A stretch of DNA of 64,000 nt, taken from NCBI GenBank assembly GCA_900471815.1, contig UICE01000003.1, forward strand, positions 85,558-149,557, in the 5' to 3' direction. Source of the DNA: Hyphomicrobiales bacterium. GTDB taxonomy: Bacteria; Pseudomonadota; Alphaproteobacteria; Rhizobiales; Rhizobiaceae. Below the pieces are notes generated by a model, which was not told the origin of the DNA, searched no databases, and worked only from the letters and a program-made list of their open reading frames with translations. Below are positions 36,644 through 45,634 of the stretch, one piece after another (position 1 is the first letter of the stretch; each line of letters opens with the position of its first letter). The position numbers and the translations under genes were made by a program.

Positions 36644-37657
36644 ATGACAAGCGAAAAAGCAACTGCAACGCTTACGTCTCGCCGAAGCCGGCGGCTACCG
36701 CCTGAAGTCAACATTCTTCTGGTGTTGATCGGGATTGCGCTGGTGTTCGAAATCCTTGGCTGGATACTTGCAGGCCAGAGCTTTCTGATGAACACACAGC
36801 GCCTGCGGATCATCATTCTGCAGGTTTCAGTGATCGGCATTATCGCTGTTGGTGTCACCCAAGTGATTATCACGGGCGGTGTTGATCTCTCGTCAGGCTC
36901 GGTTGTAGGCATGACCGCGATGATTGCCGCGAGTTTTGCGCAATCCTCCACCTGGGCGCGACCGGTTTATCCCGGTCTTACCGACTTGCCGTTCGTCATA
37001 CCGATCGCTATCGGGCTGGGTGTCGGGCTCCTGGCCGGGATCATCAATGGCTGGCTGATAGCTCAAACCAAAATTCCCCCCTTCATTGCCACGCTGGGCA
37101 TGATGGTTTCTGCTCGTGGTATTGCAAAATGGTACACAAAGGGCTCGCCCATCTCCGGCTTGACTGATCAATTCAATTTCATTGGAACCAGTATCTGGCC
37201 GGTCATTGTTTTTCTCCTCGTGGCTCTCATTTTCCACATAGCCTTGCGATATACGCGCTATGGAAAGTTTACCTATGCCATCGGTGCCAATGCGCAGGCG
37301 GCGCGGGTTTCGGGTATCAATATCGAACGGCATCTCATCAAGGTCTATGCCATTGCCGGTCTGCTGGCGGGGCTTGCCGGTATTGTCACCGCTGCTCGGG
37401 CACAGACAGCACAATCGGGCATGGGCGTGACCTATGAGCTCGATGCGATTGCAGCGGCCGTCATTGGCGGGACATCGCTGACAGGTGGTATAGGCCGCAT
37501 CACCGGCACGGTTATCGGCGCCATTATTCTGGGCGTCATGATTTCAGGTTTCACCTTTCTTCGGGTGGACGCCTATTATCAAGAGATCATCAAAGGCATC
37601 ATTATCGTTGCAGCGGTGGTCATCGACGTATATCGCCAGAAAAAGAGAAAAGTCTGA
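36644..37657 (+). CDS. Sugar ABC transporter permease (RbsC-like, probably inositol)
   Basis: A 337-residue CUT2 permease with eight to ten membrane helices. Family motifs visible are [20 protein letters not shown], then [37 protein letters not shown] and [16 protein letters not shown] 36644 follows GGGAGA with good spacing. It forms a homodimeric pore with the ATPase upstream and is followed by iolG. Confidence 0.89.
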   Translation: MTSEKATATLTSRRSRRLPPEVNILLVLIGIALVFEILGWILAGQSFLMNTQRLRIIILQVSVIGIIAVGVTQVIITGGVDLSSGSVVGMTAMIAASFAQSSTWARPVYPGLTDLPFVIPIAIGLGVGLLAGIINGWLIAQTKIPPFIATLGMMVSARGIAKWYTKGSPISGLTDQFNFIGTSIWPVIVFLLVALIFHIALRYTRYGKFTYAIGANAQAARVSGINIERHLIKVYAIAGLLAGLAGIVTAARAQTAQSGMGVTYELDAIAAAVIGGTSLTGGIGRITGTVIGAIILGVMISGFTFLRVDAYYQEIIKGIIIVAAVVIDVYRQKKRKV

Positions 37658-37667
37658 ATTTTGTAAC

Positions 37668-37687
37668 GCCCGGGAATCATCCCGGGC
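37668..37687 (+). promoter_or_regulatory. Intercistronic hairpin between permease and iolG
   Basis: A perfect 8-bp stem GCCCGGGA-ATCA-TCCCGGGC with no T-run, 22 bp before iolG. It is probably a processing or mRNA-stability element of the importer-iolG transcript. Confidence 0.5.
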
Positions 37688-37709
37688 CATTGTTCCATGA
37701 GGTAATGAA

Positions 37710-38699
37710 ATGACTGTACGTTTTGGTCTGCTGGGCGCGGGCCGTATCGGCAAGGTTCACGCCAAGGCAATAGGCTCCAATGCACGGGCAGAGCTTGTTG
37801 CAGTGGCCGATGCGTTCGAACAGGCTGCCACGGATCTATCTGCTGCCTATGGCTGCGAAGTGCGCACCATTGACGAGATCGAGAGTGCCGGCGATATCGA
37901 CGCCGTCATCATCTGTACTCCGACTGATACGCATGCGGATCTCATCGAACGTTTTGCGCGTGCAGGAAAGGCCATCTTTTGCGAGAAGCCGATCGACCTT
38001 GACGTAAAGCGCGTTGAAGAGTGCCTTGCAGTGGTAAGTCAGACAAAGGCGACATTGATGGTAGGCTTCAACCGTAGGTTCGACCCGCATTTTGCCGCAG
38101 TACGCAAGGCAATCGACGATGGTGCGATTGGCGACGTGGAGATGGTGACCATAACCTCGCGTGACCCCGGTGCGCCACCTGCCGAGTACATTACCCGCTC
38201 TGGTGGCATTTTCCGCGATATGACTATCCATGATTTTGATATGGCGCGCTTCCTGCTTGGCGAAGAGCCTGTGTCTGTCGCTGCACATGCTTCTGTACTT
38301 GTGGACAAGAAGATTGGCGAGCTTGGCGATTACGATAGTGTCAGCGTCATTCTTTCGACGGCTTCGGGGAAGCAATGCGTGATTTCAAACTCACGCCGTG
38401 CAACCTATGGCTATGATCAGCGCATTGAAGTGCATGGTTCCAAGGGAATGGTCGCAGCGGAAAATCAGCGTGCCGTTTCAATCGAAATTGCCAATGGCAA
38501 TGGCTATACGCGCCCGCCACTGCACGACTTCTTCATGACGCGTTATACGGAGGCCTATGCCAACGAAATCGCGGCCTTTATCGACGGTATTGCCACCGGC
38601 ACGCAAGCTGCCCCCAGCGGCGAAGATGGGCTGATCGCATTGGCACTTGCCGATGCTGCCTTGCGTTCGGTGAAAGAAGGCAAGACGATTACGGTGTAA
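37710..38699 (+). CDS. iolG: myo-Inositol 2-dehydrogenase (Gfo/Idh/MocA family)
   Basis: A 329-residue NAD-dependent dehydrogenase. The N-terminal Rossmann fold has GLLGAGRIGKVH (about 5-16), the family CEKPID block is near residue 94 and the catalytic-domain FRDMTIHDFDM near 172. It oxidises myo-inositol to scyllo-inosose, the first step of the pathway. The position after an inositol-type importer and facing the iolBEDC operon supports the call. Other Gfo/Idh specificities such as scyllo-inositol cannot be ruled out by eye. Confidence 0.88.
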   Translation: MTVRFGLLGAGRIGKVHAKAIGSNARAELVAVADAFEQAATDLSAAYGCEVRTIDEIESAGDIDAVIICTPTDTHADLIERFARAGKAIFCEKPIDLDVKRVEECLAVVSQTKATLMVGFNRRFDPHFAAVRKAIDDGAIGDVEMVTITSRDPGAPPAEYITRSGGIFRDMTIHDFDMARFLLGEEPVSVAAHASVLVDKKIGELGDYDSVSVILSTASGKQCVISNSRRATYGYDQRIEVHGSKGMVAAENQRAVSIEIANGNGYTRPPLHDFFMTRYTEAYANEIAAFIDGIATGTQAAPSGEDGLIALALADAALRSVKEGKTITV

Positions 38700-38705
38700 A
38701 TTTCA

Positions 38706-38743
38706 AATTGCAGCTTCATCGTTTTTTCGGTGAAGCTGCAATT
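38706..38743. terminator. Bidirectional terminator between iolG and iolB
   Basis: A 16-bp stem with one mismatch, AATTGCAGCTTCATCG (38706-38721) and CGGTGAAGCTGCAATT (38728-38743), in the 50-bp convergent gap. The TTTTTT lies in the loop. It can serve both converging transcripts. Confidence 0.7.
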
Positions 38744-38749
38744 GAAAGC

Positions 38750-39547
38750 TTATAGCTTTGTCAGCCATTCATGCTCGGCAGCATTGTGGAATTTCCACGT
38801 GCGCTTTGGACCGGCCATCACATTGAGATAATAGAGGTCATAGCCGTGGCAGGCCGCGCAGGGATGGTATCCTTTGGGCACCATGACCACGTCGCCATCC
38901 TCAATCGCCATGGCTTCATCAAGCGAGCGATCATCCGTATAGACACGCTGGAACCCAAAACCTTGCGACGGGTTAAAGCGATGGTAGTAGGTTTCTTCCA
39001 GATAGGATTCGGCCGGAAGATTATCCTGATCATGTTTATGCGGAGGATAGCTGGAAGTATGTCCTCCCGGCGTAATCACCTCAACCACCAGAAGTGAGTC
39101 CGCAGGCTCGTTTTCAGGAAGAATATTGGTGACATAGCGGGTATTGGTGCCTTTGCCACGCGTTTCTTGGCCAAGATCATCCGGCGATATGACGCGCACA
39201 GGTAGCCCGCCATTGAGGCTGGGTGCGGAGCAGACGGCAAGTTCGACGCCAGTCTCGGCTGAAATGGACCAATCCGAACCTTCAGGCAGGTAGACAGACC
39301 ATGGCTTGCCATCAAATGGCGACATGCGTTTGCCGAGAAGGCCAAGGTCTTCGCCATTGGCAGTTACATTGCCCTTGCCGGTTACAAAGACGAGGCAGAC
39401 CTCTTTGTCCTCGGTTTTTCCACACAATGACTGCCCGGCTTCCAGCCTGTGCAGGTCAAAGCCTACATAAGTCCAACCAGCACTTTCAGGTGTGATATTG
39501 GCAATATGGCCAATACCATCCACGGCCTTGATCAAAAGTTTTGACAT
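38750..39547 (-). CDS. iolB: 5-Deoxy-glucuronate isomerase
   Basis: A 265-residue bicupin isomerase converting 5-deoxy-glucuronate to 5-dehydro-2-deoxy-gluconate in inositol breakdown. IolB landmarks are FDLHRLEAGQS near residue 30, then SYPPHKHDQDNLPAESYLEE near 165 with its metal-binding His residues, the ETYYHRFNPSQGFGFQRVY block and GDVVMVPKGYHPCAACHGYDLYYLN. It is the last gene of the minus-strand iol operon. Confidence 0.92.
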   Translation of the reverse strand: MSKLLIKAVDGIGHIANITPESAGWTYVGFDLHRLEAGQSLCGKTEDKEVCLVFVTGKGNVTANGEDLGLLGKRMSPFDGKPWSVYLPEGSDWSISAETGVELAVCSAPSLNGGLPVRVISPDDLGQETRGKGTNTRYVTNILPENEPADSLLVVEVITPGGHTSSYPPHKHDQDNLPAESYLEETYYHRFNPSQGFGFQRVYTDDRSLDEAMAIEDGDVVMVPKGYHPCAACHGYDLYYLNVMAGPKRTWKFHNAAEHEWLTKL

Positions 39548-39550
39548 GGA

Positions 39551-39772
39551 TCATTCCTTCTCGGCATTAACGTCCGCCGGCGGCACTGGTTCCGACGCGT
39601 CGTAGACGATGATGAATTGCCAAACGCCATAGCCTGCGAAGCCTAGTGCGATGATGCCCCAGAATGGTGTTCCCGTGGCAAACTCGAAAATCGCCCAAGC
39701 AACGCAGAACGCCACGACGGCAATTCTGCGCCACAGGGGACGGAAGAATGGATGGTTGGAGTCTTTAGTCAC
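39551..39772 (-). CDS. Small DUF3329-like membrane protein inside the iol operon
   Basis: A 73-residue protein with two hydrophobic segments (IAVVAFCVAWAIFEFATG; FWGIIALGFAGYGVWQFIIVY) and a short acidic tail. It resembles the small DUF3329 membrane proteins. It overlaps the iolE stop by four bases (start at 39772, iolE ends at 39769) and ends 3 bp before iolB, so it is translated as part of the operon. No function in inositol use is known. Confidence 0.78.
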   Translation of the reverse strand: MTKDSNHPFFRPLWRRIAVVAFCVAWAIFEFATGTPFWGIIALGFAGYGVWQFIIVYDASEPVPPADVNAEKE

Positions 39773-40653
39773 GCAAGCCCTGCTTCCTTTATGAAGCGGC
39801 TTAGATTGGCATGCCCAAGCTTGGAATAGGTTGCCGGATCAGCTTTCGTCGGATCCTGCTCAGCTTCGACAACCACCCAGCCGCTATAGCCTTTGAGTTC
39901 CTTAAGTACTCGAACATAGTCGATCATACCGTCGCCGGGAACAGTGTAAACACCGGCGAGAACGCTATCAAGGAATGACCAGTCTTCGCGGTTTGATGCC
40001 CACATGACGTCTTCGCGAATATCCTTGCAATGGACATGGCCGATGCGTGCTTTGTAATGCCGTGCCAGACGCGCCGGATCTCCGCCACCCCAAGTCGCAT
40101 GCCCCGTGTCGAGCAGAAGATTTACCGAATCGCCAGTGACTTCCATGAAGCGGTCAATCTCGGATTCCGTCTGAACGACAGTACCCATATGGTGGTGATA
40201 GACCAGTTGCAGGCCATAGGTCTGCTTAATGGCTTGTGCAAAGCGGGTATAGCGCTCACCGAAGACTTTCCAGGCCGATTTCAGCAAGACGGGCCGGGCG
40301 GAAAGTGGCAGCTCCTTATTGGAATGGATGGCATTTGATGTTTCCGCTGCAATCAGAACGGTGCAGCCCATGTCTTTCAACAATGTGGCGTGATCTTTAA
40401 CAGCTTCAAGTTCCGCATCCACATCGCGGACCAGCAACTCGGTTGAATACCATCCGCTGACAAGGCTGTGCCCATAAGCGTCGAGAATAGGACGCAATTT
40501 TTCGGCAGTGCGCGGAAATTTATTGCCAAGTTCCATGCCGGTAAATCCGGCTGCCTTTGCCTGTTCAAGACAGGTTTCCAGTGGAATATCGCCACCGATT
40601 TCCAGCATGTCGTCATTCGACCAGCCGATTGGGTTCGCCCCGATACGGATCAT
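39769..40653 (-). CDS. iolE: myo-Inosose-2 dehydratase
   Basis: A 294-residue TIM-barrel lyase that dehydrates scyllo-inosose to the trihydroxycyclohexane-dione substrate of IolD. Visible marks are IGANPIGWSNDD at the start, LGNKFPRT, VYHHHMGTVVQTESEIDRFM, LLLDTGHATWGGGDP and IGHVHCKDIRE, then VVVEAEQDPTKADP. It is in the standard order between iolD and iolB. Confidence 0.92.
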   Translation of the reverse strand: MIRIGANPIGWSNDDMLEIGGDIPLETCLEQAKAAGFTGMELGNKFPRTAEKLRPILDAYGHSLVSGWYSTELLVRDVDAELEAVKDHATLLKDMGCTVLIAAETSNAIHSNKELPLSARPVLLKSAWKVFGERYTRFAQAIKQTYGLQLVYHHHMGTVVQTESEIDRFMEVTGDSVNLLLDTGHATWGGGDPARLARHYKARIGHVHCKDIREDVMWASNREDWSFLDSVLAGVYTVPGDGMIDYVRVLKELKGYSGWVVVEAEQDPTKADPATYSKLGHANLSRFIKEAGLA

Positions 40654-40684
40654 TCTTCAGTTCCTTTGGTTAGCAGTAAACAGC

Positions 40685-42535
40685 TTAGTCACCGACGCGC
40701 TGTAATTTCAATTTTTGTTCATATTCCTTGCGTGCCGCAGTGACCTGGCTGCGCTGGCTTACCTCCGGCACCGCCACATCCCACCAGGTGCCGCCTTCTT
40801 CCGTCGAAATCAGTGGGTCGGTATCAATGACAATAACTGTTGTGCGGTCGTTGTCTTTTGCCCTTGCAAGCGCTGTTTCCAGCTCAGCAATTGAAGCGAC
40901 TTTTTCTGAGATTGCACCGAGGCTACGGGCATGAGCAGCGAAATCGATATCGGGCAAGACTTCGTGCTTCGAATCCTTCAGAAGATTATTGAAGTTGGCC
41001 CCACCCGTTCCCATTTGCAGCCGGTTGATGCAGCCATAGCCGCGATTGTCGAGCAGCACGACGGTGATACGCTGACCCAGCATGACTGAGGTGGCAAGTT
41101 CCGAATTCAACATCAGATAGGAGCCATCGCCAATCATCACAACGACTTCATCGTCAGGCTTGGCCATCTTCGCACCCAGCCCGCCAGCAATCTCGTAGCC
41201 CATGCAAGAAAAGCCATATTCGGCATGGTAGGAGCCGGGAGCACCTGCCTGCCATAATTTGTGCATTTCGCCCGGCAGTCCGCCTGCAGCATGAAGTACC
41301 GTTGCCTCAGCGCCAAATGTACGTTGCACGGCACCGATAACCTGTGCATCCGAAGGCAGCGAAGCATTGGTAGGGCCGGTAACCTTTGCAGCGGCTTTTT
41401 GCCATTCGGCTTTTCCGGACTTTGCATTTTCTGTCCAGCTTGCAGGCGCCTTATATCCCTGCAAAGCGGCCGTGAGCTCCAGCAACCCTTCTTTCGCGTC
41501 AGCAACCAGTGGCAGCGCCCGATGTTTTGCAGCATCAAAAGTCTGGACGTTAAGGCCGATGAAAGTCTTGGCAGAATTCTGGAAGAGTGACCACGAACCC
41601 GTCGTAAAGTCCTGCAAGCGTGTACCCACCGCAATGATCACGTCGGCCTCTTGCGCCAGCCGGTTTGCAGCAGAAGTGCCGGTTACCCCGACAGCTGCCA
41701 TGTTGAGTGGATGGCTATCGGGCAGCGAAGACTTGCCGCCTTGCGTTTCACAGACAGGGATACCCGCAGCCTCGACAAAATCAGTAAGTTCCTTTGAAGC
41801 TTGCGAAAAAATGACACCGCCACCGGCAATGACCAAAGGCTTTTTGGCGGATTGCAAGGCTGCAACAGCGGCTGAAAGCTCATTGCGGTCAGGACGCGGG
41901 CGTCGAAGTGACCAGACGCGCTTATCGAAAAAGCTCTCCGGATAATCGTAAGCTTCCGCCTGCACATCCTGACAGAGAGCCAGAGTGACCGGGCCGCACT
42001 CCGCCGGATCGGTCAGCACTGTCATGGCGCGGGCGAGGGCGGGAATAATCTGTTCAGGGCGCGTGATACGATCGAAGTAACGGGACACGGGCTTGAAGCA
42101 GTCATTGGCGGAAATGGTGCCGTCGGCAAAGGATTCAACCTGTTGCAGAACTGGGTCGGGAATACGGTTTGCAAAAACATCGCCGGGAAGCAGGAGGAGG
42201 GGCAGGCGATTGACATGGGCAAGGGCGGCGGCGGTGACCATATTGGTTGCGCCAGGTCCCACCGAACTCGTTACGGCCATCATACGCTGGCGGAAACTCG
42301 CCTTGGCAAAGGCGATTGCGGCATGGGCCATCGCTTGTTCATTATGCGCGCGATAGGTCGGCAGTTCATCGCGGACTTGATAGAGTGCCTCCCCAATACC
42401 AGCCACGTTGCCATGGCCGAAAATCGCCCAGACACCGCCGAAAATCGGCATTTCCTTGCCGTCTATCGTGGTCATCTGTGCCGCGAGAAAGCGGGTCAGT
42501 GCCTGCGCCATCGTCAGACGTACTGTATTGCTCAT
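40685..42535 (-). CDS. iolD: 3D-trihydroxycyclohexane-1,2-dione acylhydrolase (ThDP-dependent)
   Basis: A 616-residue thiamine-diphosphate enzyme that opens the inositol ring. It has the three-domain acetolactate-synthase layout: N-terminal PYR domain with SSVGPGATNMVTAAA, central domain with LVIAGGGVIFSQA, and the C-terminal ThDP/Mg motif GDGSYLMLNSELATSVM. The opening MTMAQAL-type IolD sequence and GGVWAIFGHGNVAGIGEAL are typical. It lies 68 bp after iolC with a GGAA-N6-CTCC site in the gap. Confidence 0.92.
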   Translation of the reverse strand: MSNTVRLTMAQALTRFLAAQMTTIDGKEMPIFGGVWAIFGHGNVAGIGEALYQVRDELPTYRAHNEQAMAHAAIAFAKASFRQRMMAVTSSVGPGATNMVTAAALAHVNRLPLLLLPGDVFANRIPDPVLQQVESFADGTISANDCFKPVSRYFDRITRPEQIIPALARAMTVLTDPAECGPVTLALCQDVQAEAYDYPESFFDKRVWSLRRPRPDRNELSAAVAALQSAKKPLVIAGGGVIFSQASKELTDFVEAAGIPVCETQGGKSSLPDSHPLNMAAVGVTGTSAANRLAQEADVIIAVGTRLQDFTTGSWSLFQNSAKTFIGLNVQTFDAAKHRALPLVADAKEGLLELTAALQGYKAPASWTENAKSGKAEWQKAAAKVTGPTNASLPSDAQVIGAVQRTFGAEATVLHAAGGLPGEMHKLWQAGAPGSYHAEYGFSCMGYEIAGGLGAKMAKPDDEVVVMIGDGSYLMLNSELATSVMLGQRITVVLLDNRGYGCINRLQMGTGGANFNNLLKDSKHEVLPDIDFAAHARSLGAISEKVASIAELETALARAKDNDRTTVIVIDTDPLISTEEGGTWWDVAVPEVSQRSQVTAARKEYEQKLKLQRVGD

Positions 42536-42603
42536 ATCAATCTCCTCCCCGGTCCTATTCTCCGTATAACGGATGGAAAACCGGCTCCACTATTCGTAAT
42601 TAT

Positions 42604-44544
42604 CTAGTTCGACAATATATCGCGACTGGACAGCCATGCCTTGGTCAATTTCTCGAAACGGCCAGCCATATCACCAACCGCTTCCTCGTCGGAAAGTTTA
42701 CCCGAAAGCCAAGCTTCCGCAGCCTCCATGAAGAGTGTCCGGCCCACAGCAAAGCCCTTCACGATAGGAGCCTTGGCGGTGGCGGCGAAAGCAGCCTCCA
42801 ACTCATCTTGCGGTGCTTCCAAACCAAGCAATACAACACCGCGGCACCAAGGATCATTCTTTTCAACGATCTGCTCGATATTTTTCCAAGCCGTTGCCGA
42901 GGCCTGCGGCTCAAGCTTCCACCAGTCGGGCTTGATGCCGAGTGCGTAAAGTTCTTCCAGTGCGCGTGGAATAGTGTTGTCATCCAGAATGCCGTGTTTT
43001 CCGGCGATAATCTCGATCAGCAATTCCCGGCCCACTTTGCGTGCTGCCTCAAAAAGCGTGCGCAATTTTTGCTGCTGTTCAAGCTTGAGGTCAGCAGGGT
43101 CGTCGGGGTGATAAAAGCACAAGCACTTTATGCAATGATCGACTGGCCACTCAACAAGCTGGGAGCCAATATCCTGCGAGAACTCAAACCGTAGCGGACG
43201 GGAACCTGGCAGTTCTACCGGACGTCCAAGCCAGTCAAAATTGTGGCGTGCAAATTCGAACATGGCTTCACGACCGAATTTCTCATCCAGCAGCATTCCA
43301 TATCCACCACGACCATCGGCAACTTTTGCAGCCGCTTTGACTGCCAATTCCTTGAATTCACCGATCTTTGATGTATTCGCACCGAGCTTTTGACAAAGAT
43401 CTTCAAGCTGGACCCTGTGATCAATGGCGAAGGTCATCATTGAAGGAATTTCGCGCCGACGCGTTGTTGCCCAATGAATATGGTTGATGGCCTCGTCCTT
43501 GCGCAGAGCATGATGCTTGCTGCCATGTTCGAGAAAATATTGCAGCTCTGCGAAGGTTGGTATTTCCGGTGAGCAAAGTAAGCGCGAAACGGCAAATGCG
43601 CCGCAGGCATTTGCCCATGTTGCGGCAGTTGCCAGAGACTCGCCGCCGAGCCATCCGCGCAGCAGGCCGGACATGAAGGCGTCACCCGCTCCAAGAACGT
43701 TGAACACTTCGATGGGAAAGCCCTTGCCGACAATGCCATCTTCCAGATCGTCGGAGATAGGTCCCTCGTAAACAATGCAACCCATGGGTCCGCGTTTGAG
43801 GACAATTGTTCCTTTTGATAGAGCGCGAATGGTCTTGAGAGCGCTCAGAAGGTCATCCTCCCCGGAAGCGATCAAAACTTCTTCTTCGGTGCCAACAATC
43901 AAATCGCAATCAGGCAATACGGTTTTAAGGTGGTTGGAAACGGCATCGGATGCGATATAGCGGCTGTCGCCATCACCGTGACCGGCAAGGCCCCAAAGGT
44001 TAGGACGATAGTCGATATCGAACACGACTTTTCCGCCAGCTTCTTTCATCAGGCGAATGGCTTTGCGCTGTGCAGCGTCCGGCTTTGGTTTGGAGAAATG
44101 CGTACCCGTGACAACGACCGCGCGGGCTGAAGCGATGAAATCCGCGTCAATATCGCTTTCTTCCAATGCCATGTCGGCACAGTCTTCGCGATAGAAAATC
44201 AGTGGGAAGCTTTTATCATTCTCCACAGACAGAATAACCAGTGCAGAAAGACGCTGCGGATCAGTAATAACGCCCGTTGTCGCAACGCCTTCCCGTACCA
44301 TTTGTTCGCGGATAAAACGGCCCATCTGCTCATCACCGACACGGGAGAGCAGGGCAGAACGCAAACCAAGCCGCGCAGTACCAATGGCAATGTTTGCCGG
44401 GCAGCCACCCACTGATTTTGCAAACGACGTGATGTCTTCAAGACGTGAGCCGATTTGCTGGCCGTAAAGATCAACTGACGAGCGCCCAATGGTTATGACA
44501 TCAAGCGGCTTGCCAAGGGGCTTGGCGCTATCAGTTCTATCCAT
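42604..44544 (-). CDS. iolC: Bifunctional 5-dehydro-2-deoxygluconokinase with DUF2090 aldolase domain
   Basis: A 646-residue fusion. Residues 1-330 form a PfkB sugar kinase (DVITIGRSSVDLYGQQIGSR at the start; GGCPANIAIG; the GAGDAF motif near 287). Residues about 340-640 are a DUF2090 domain resembling a class I aldolase (FAIDHRVQLEDLCQ; GYGMLLDEKFG; IEIIAGKHGI). The kinase makes 5-dehydro-2-deoxygluconate 6-phosphate, and the second domain may cleave it, as the fused enzyme is usually described. A separate iolJ is not seen in the window. Confidence 0.9.
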   Translation of the reverse strand: MDRTDSAKPLGKPLDVITIGRSSVDLYGQQIGSRLEDITSFAKSVGGCPANIAIGTARLGLRSALLSRVGDEQMGRFIREQMVREGVATTGVITDPQRLSALVILSVENDKSFPLIFYREDCADMALEESDIDADFIASARAVVVTGTHFSKPKPDAAQRKAIRLMKEAGGKVVFDIDYRPNLWGLAGHGDGDSRYIASDAVSNHLKTVLPDCDLIVGTEEEVLIASGEDDLLSALKTIRALSKGTIVLKRGPMGCIVYEGPISDDLEDGIVGKGFPIEVFNVLGAGDAFMSGLLRGWLGGESLATAATWANACGAFAVSRLLCSPEIPTFAELQYFLEHGSKHHALRKDEAINHIHWATTRRREIPSMMTFAIDHRVQLEDLCQKLGANTSKIGEFKELAVKAAAKVADGRGGYGMLLDEKFGREAMFEFARHNFDWLGRPVELPGSRPLRFEFSQDIGSQLVEWPVDHCIKCLCFYHPDDPADLKLEQQQKLRTLFEAARKVGRELLIEIIAGKHGILDDNTIPRALEELYALGIKPDWWKLEPQASATAWKNIEQIVEKNDPWCRGVVLLGLEAPQDELEAAFAATAKAPIVKGFAVGRTLFMEAAEAWLSGKLSDEEAVGDMAGRFEKLTKAWLSSRDILSN

Positions 44545-44634
44545 GTCGTTCTCCCGATATTCTGATTAAGTGTCCCATTTCGGACAGCAGGTTCTCGTCT
44601 ATATGAAATAATAATTCTATCAAATCGTCAACAT

Positions 44635-44648
44635 GGAATGTATATTCT
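44635..44648. promoter_or_regulatory. Candidate IolR operator upstream of iolC
   Basis: GGAA-TGTATA-TTCT, one base from the GGAA-N6-TTCC palindrome reported for Sinorhizobium IolR. It lies about 90 bp before iolC in the 121-bp gap after iolR. The match is short, so chance occurrence is possible. Confidence 0.5.
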
Positions 44649-44665
44649 TTTTAGGTTTTTGACAT

Positions 44666-45517
44666 TCACAGTTTGCGGCGCCGTTCGGCAACGCTGACGG
44701 TCAAAGCCATGGCAAGCGCCATTGTGCCGGACAGTGAGCGGAAGCCTGAGAAATCGCCTTCCGCCGCCTCGAACCAGACTTTTGCCGACTGAGCGAGCGG
44801 CGAAAATGCGCTGTCAGTGATTGCAACGACAGGAACGTTGCGAGCAGCGAGCGTGGCGGCATGCTCAATTGTGGCTGATGCGTAAGGAGAAAAGCTGATG
44901 GCAATGGCTGCATCTGCCGGTGTTGCAAATGACAAAATCTCAGGATCAATCCCGGCTGTTGATTCAATCAACTGATTGCGAATTTTCAATTTGCCGAAGG
45001 CGTAGGCCATATAGGCGGTAATTGGATATGAACGTCGGCGGGCGAGAAGAAAGATGGTCTCGGCACCCGCCAGAATATCGACTGCCCGGTCCAGTACATC
45101 ATCTTCGAGCTGCCGGGAGATCGTCTCCACAGATTGGCTGGCCGCAGCCAGAAACCCGTTGAGAATTGCGCGATTTTGGGAAAGACCATCCGTATTTCCA
45201 TGCAGGGCGGAAAGGCGCTCTTCATAAGAGATTTGCCGCTCGCGCAGACGTTCGCGAAAAACAGATTGCAGGCTGGTGAAACCATCGAATCCGAGGTGCT
45301 GAGCAAACCGGATAAGGGTTGAAGGTTGCACGCCTGCCGTATTGGCTATGCTGGCGGCGGTACCAAAGGCAATCTCGTCGGGATTGCTGAGGGCATAGGC
45401 TGCGATCTGGGCCAAACGTTTCGGCAGGATATCTCGCCGCTCCAGGATGAGATTGCGCAATGCATCGAAGTCCCGCGGCAACTCCGCTCCATTGTCCATA
45501 GTACCCATCCGAATCAT
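44666..45517 (-). CDS. iolR: RpiR-family regulator of inositol catabolism (IolR-like)
   Basis: A 283-residue regulator with an N-terminal RpiR-type helix-turn-helix (AAYALSNPDEIAFGTAASIA, then PSTLIRFAQHLGFDG) and a C-terminal SIS sugar-isomerase-like sensor (AETIFLLARRRSYPI; ISFSPYASATIEHA; VAITDSAFSPLA). Two alternative ATGs within 20 bases (45499 and 45517) make the start uncertain. Position at the head of the iolC-D-E-B genes is as in Sinorhizobium iolRCDEB. It would repress the pathway in the absence of an inositol-derived inducer. Confidence 0.87.
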   Translation of the reverse strand: MIRMGTMDNGAELPRDFDALRNLILERRDILPKRLAQIAAYALSNPDEIAFGTAASIANTAGVQPSTLIRFAQHLGFDGFTSLQSVFRERLRERQISYEERLSALHGNTDGLSQNRAILNGFLAAASQSVETISRQLEDDVLDRAVDILAGAETIFLLARRRSYPITAYMAYAFGKLKIRNQLIESTAGIDPEILSFATPADAAIAISFSPYASATIEHAATLAARNVPVVAITDSAFSPLAQSAKVWFEAAEGDFSGFRSLSGTMALAMALTVSVAERRRKL

Positions 45518-45634
45518 TGCCCCAATGACTACATCTTACAAAGCAAAATATTTATATCAAAGTGGATCAGTTATTCCATTTTCATCTGTTATAGATTATT
45601 TCATTCGTTATTCGCAAGCGCTGGAGAAGAGTCG
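45518..45634. promoter_or_regulatory. Divergent promoter region with IolR-like site
   Basis: The 117-bp gap between iolR and the divergent dehydrogenase contains GGAT-CAGTTA-TTCC at 45564-45577, one base from GGAA-N6-TTCC, within an AT-rich tract. It could mediate autoregulation of iolR and control of the dehydrogenase. Confidence 0.5.

Noticed and set aside
42247-43194. Plus-strand open frame of 315 codons
   Set aside because: It spans parts of iolD and iolC on the other strand and has no coding signals of its own.
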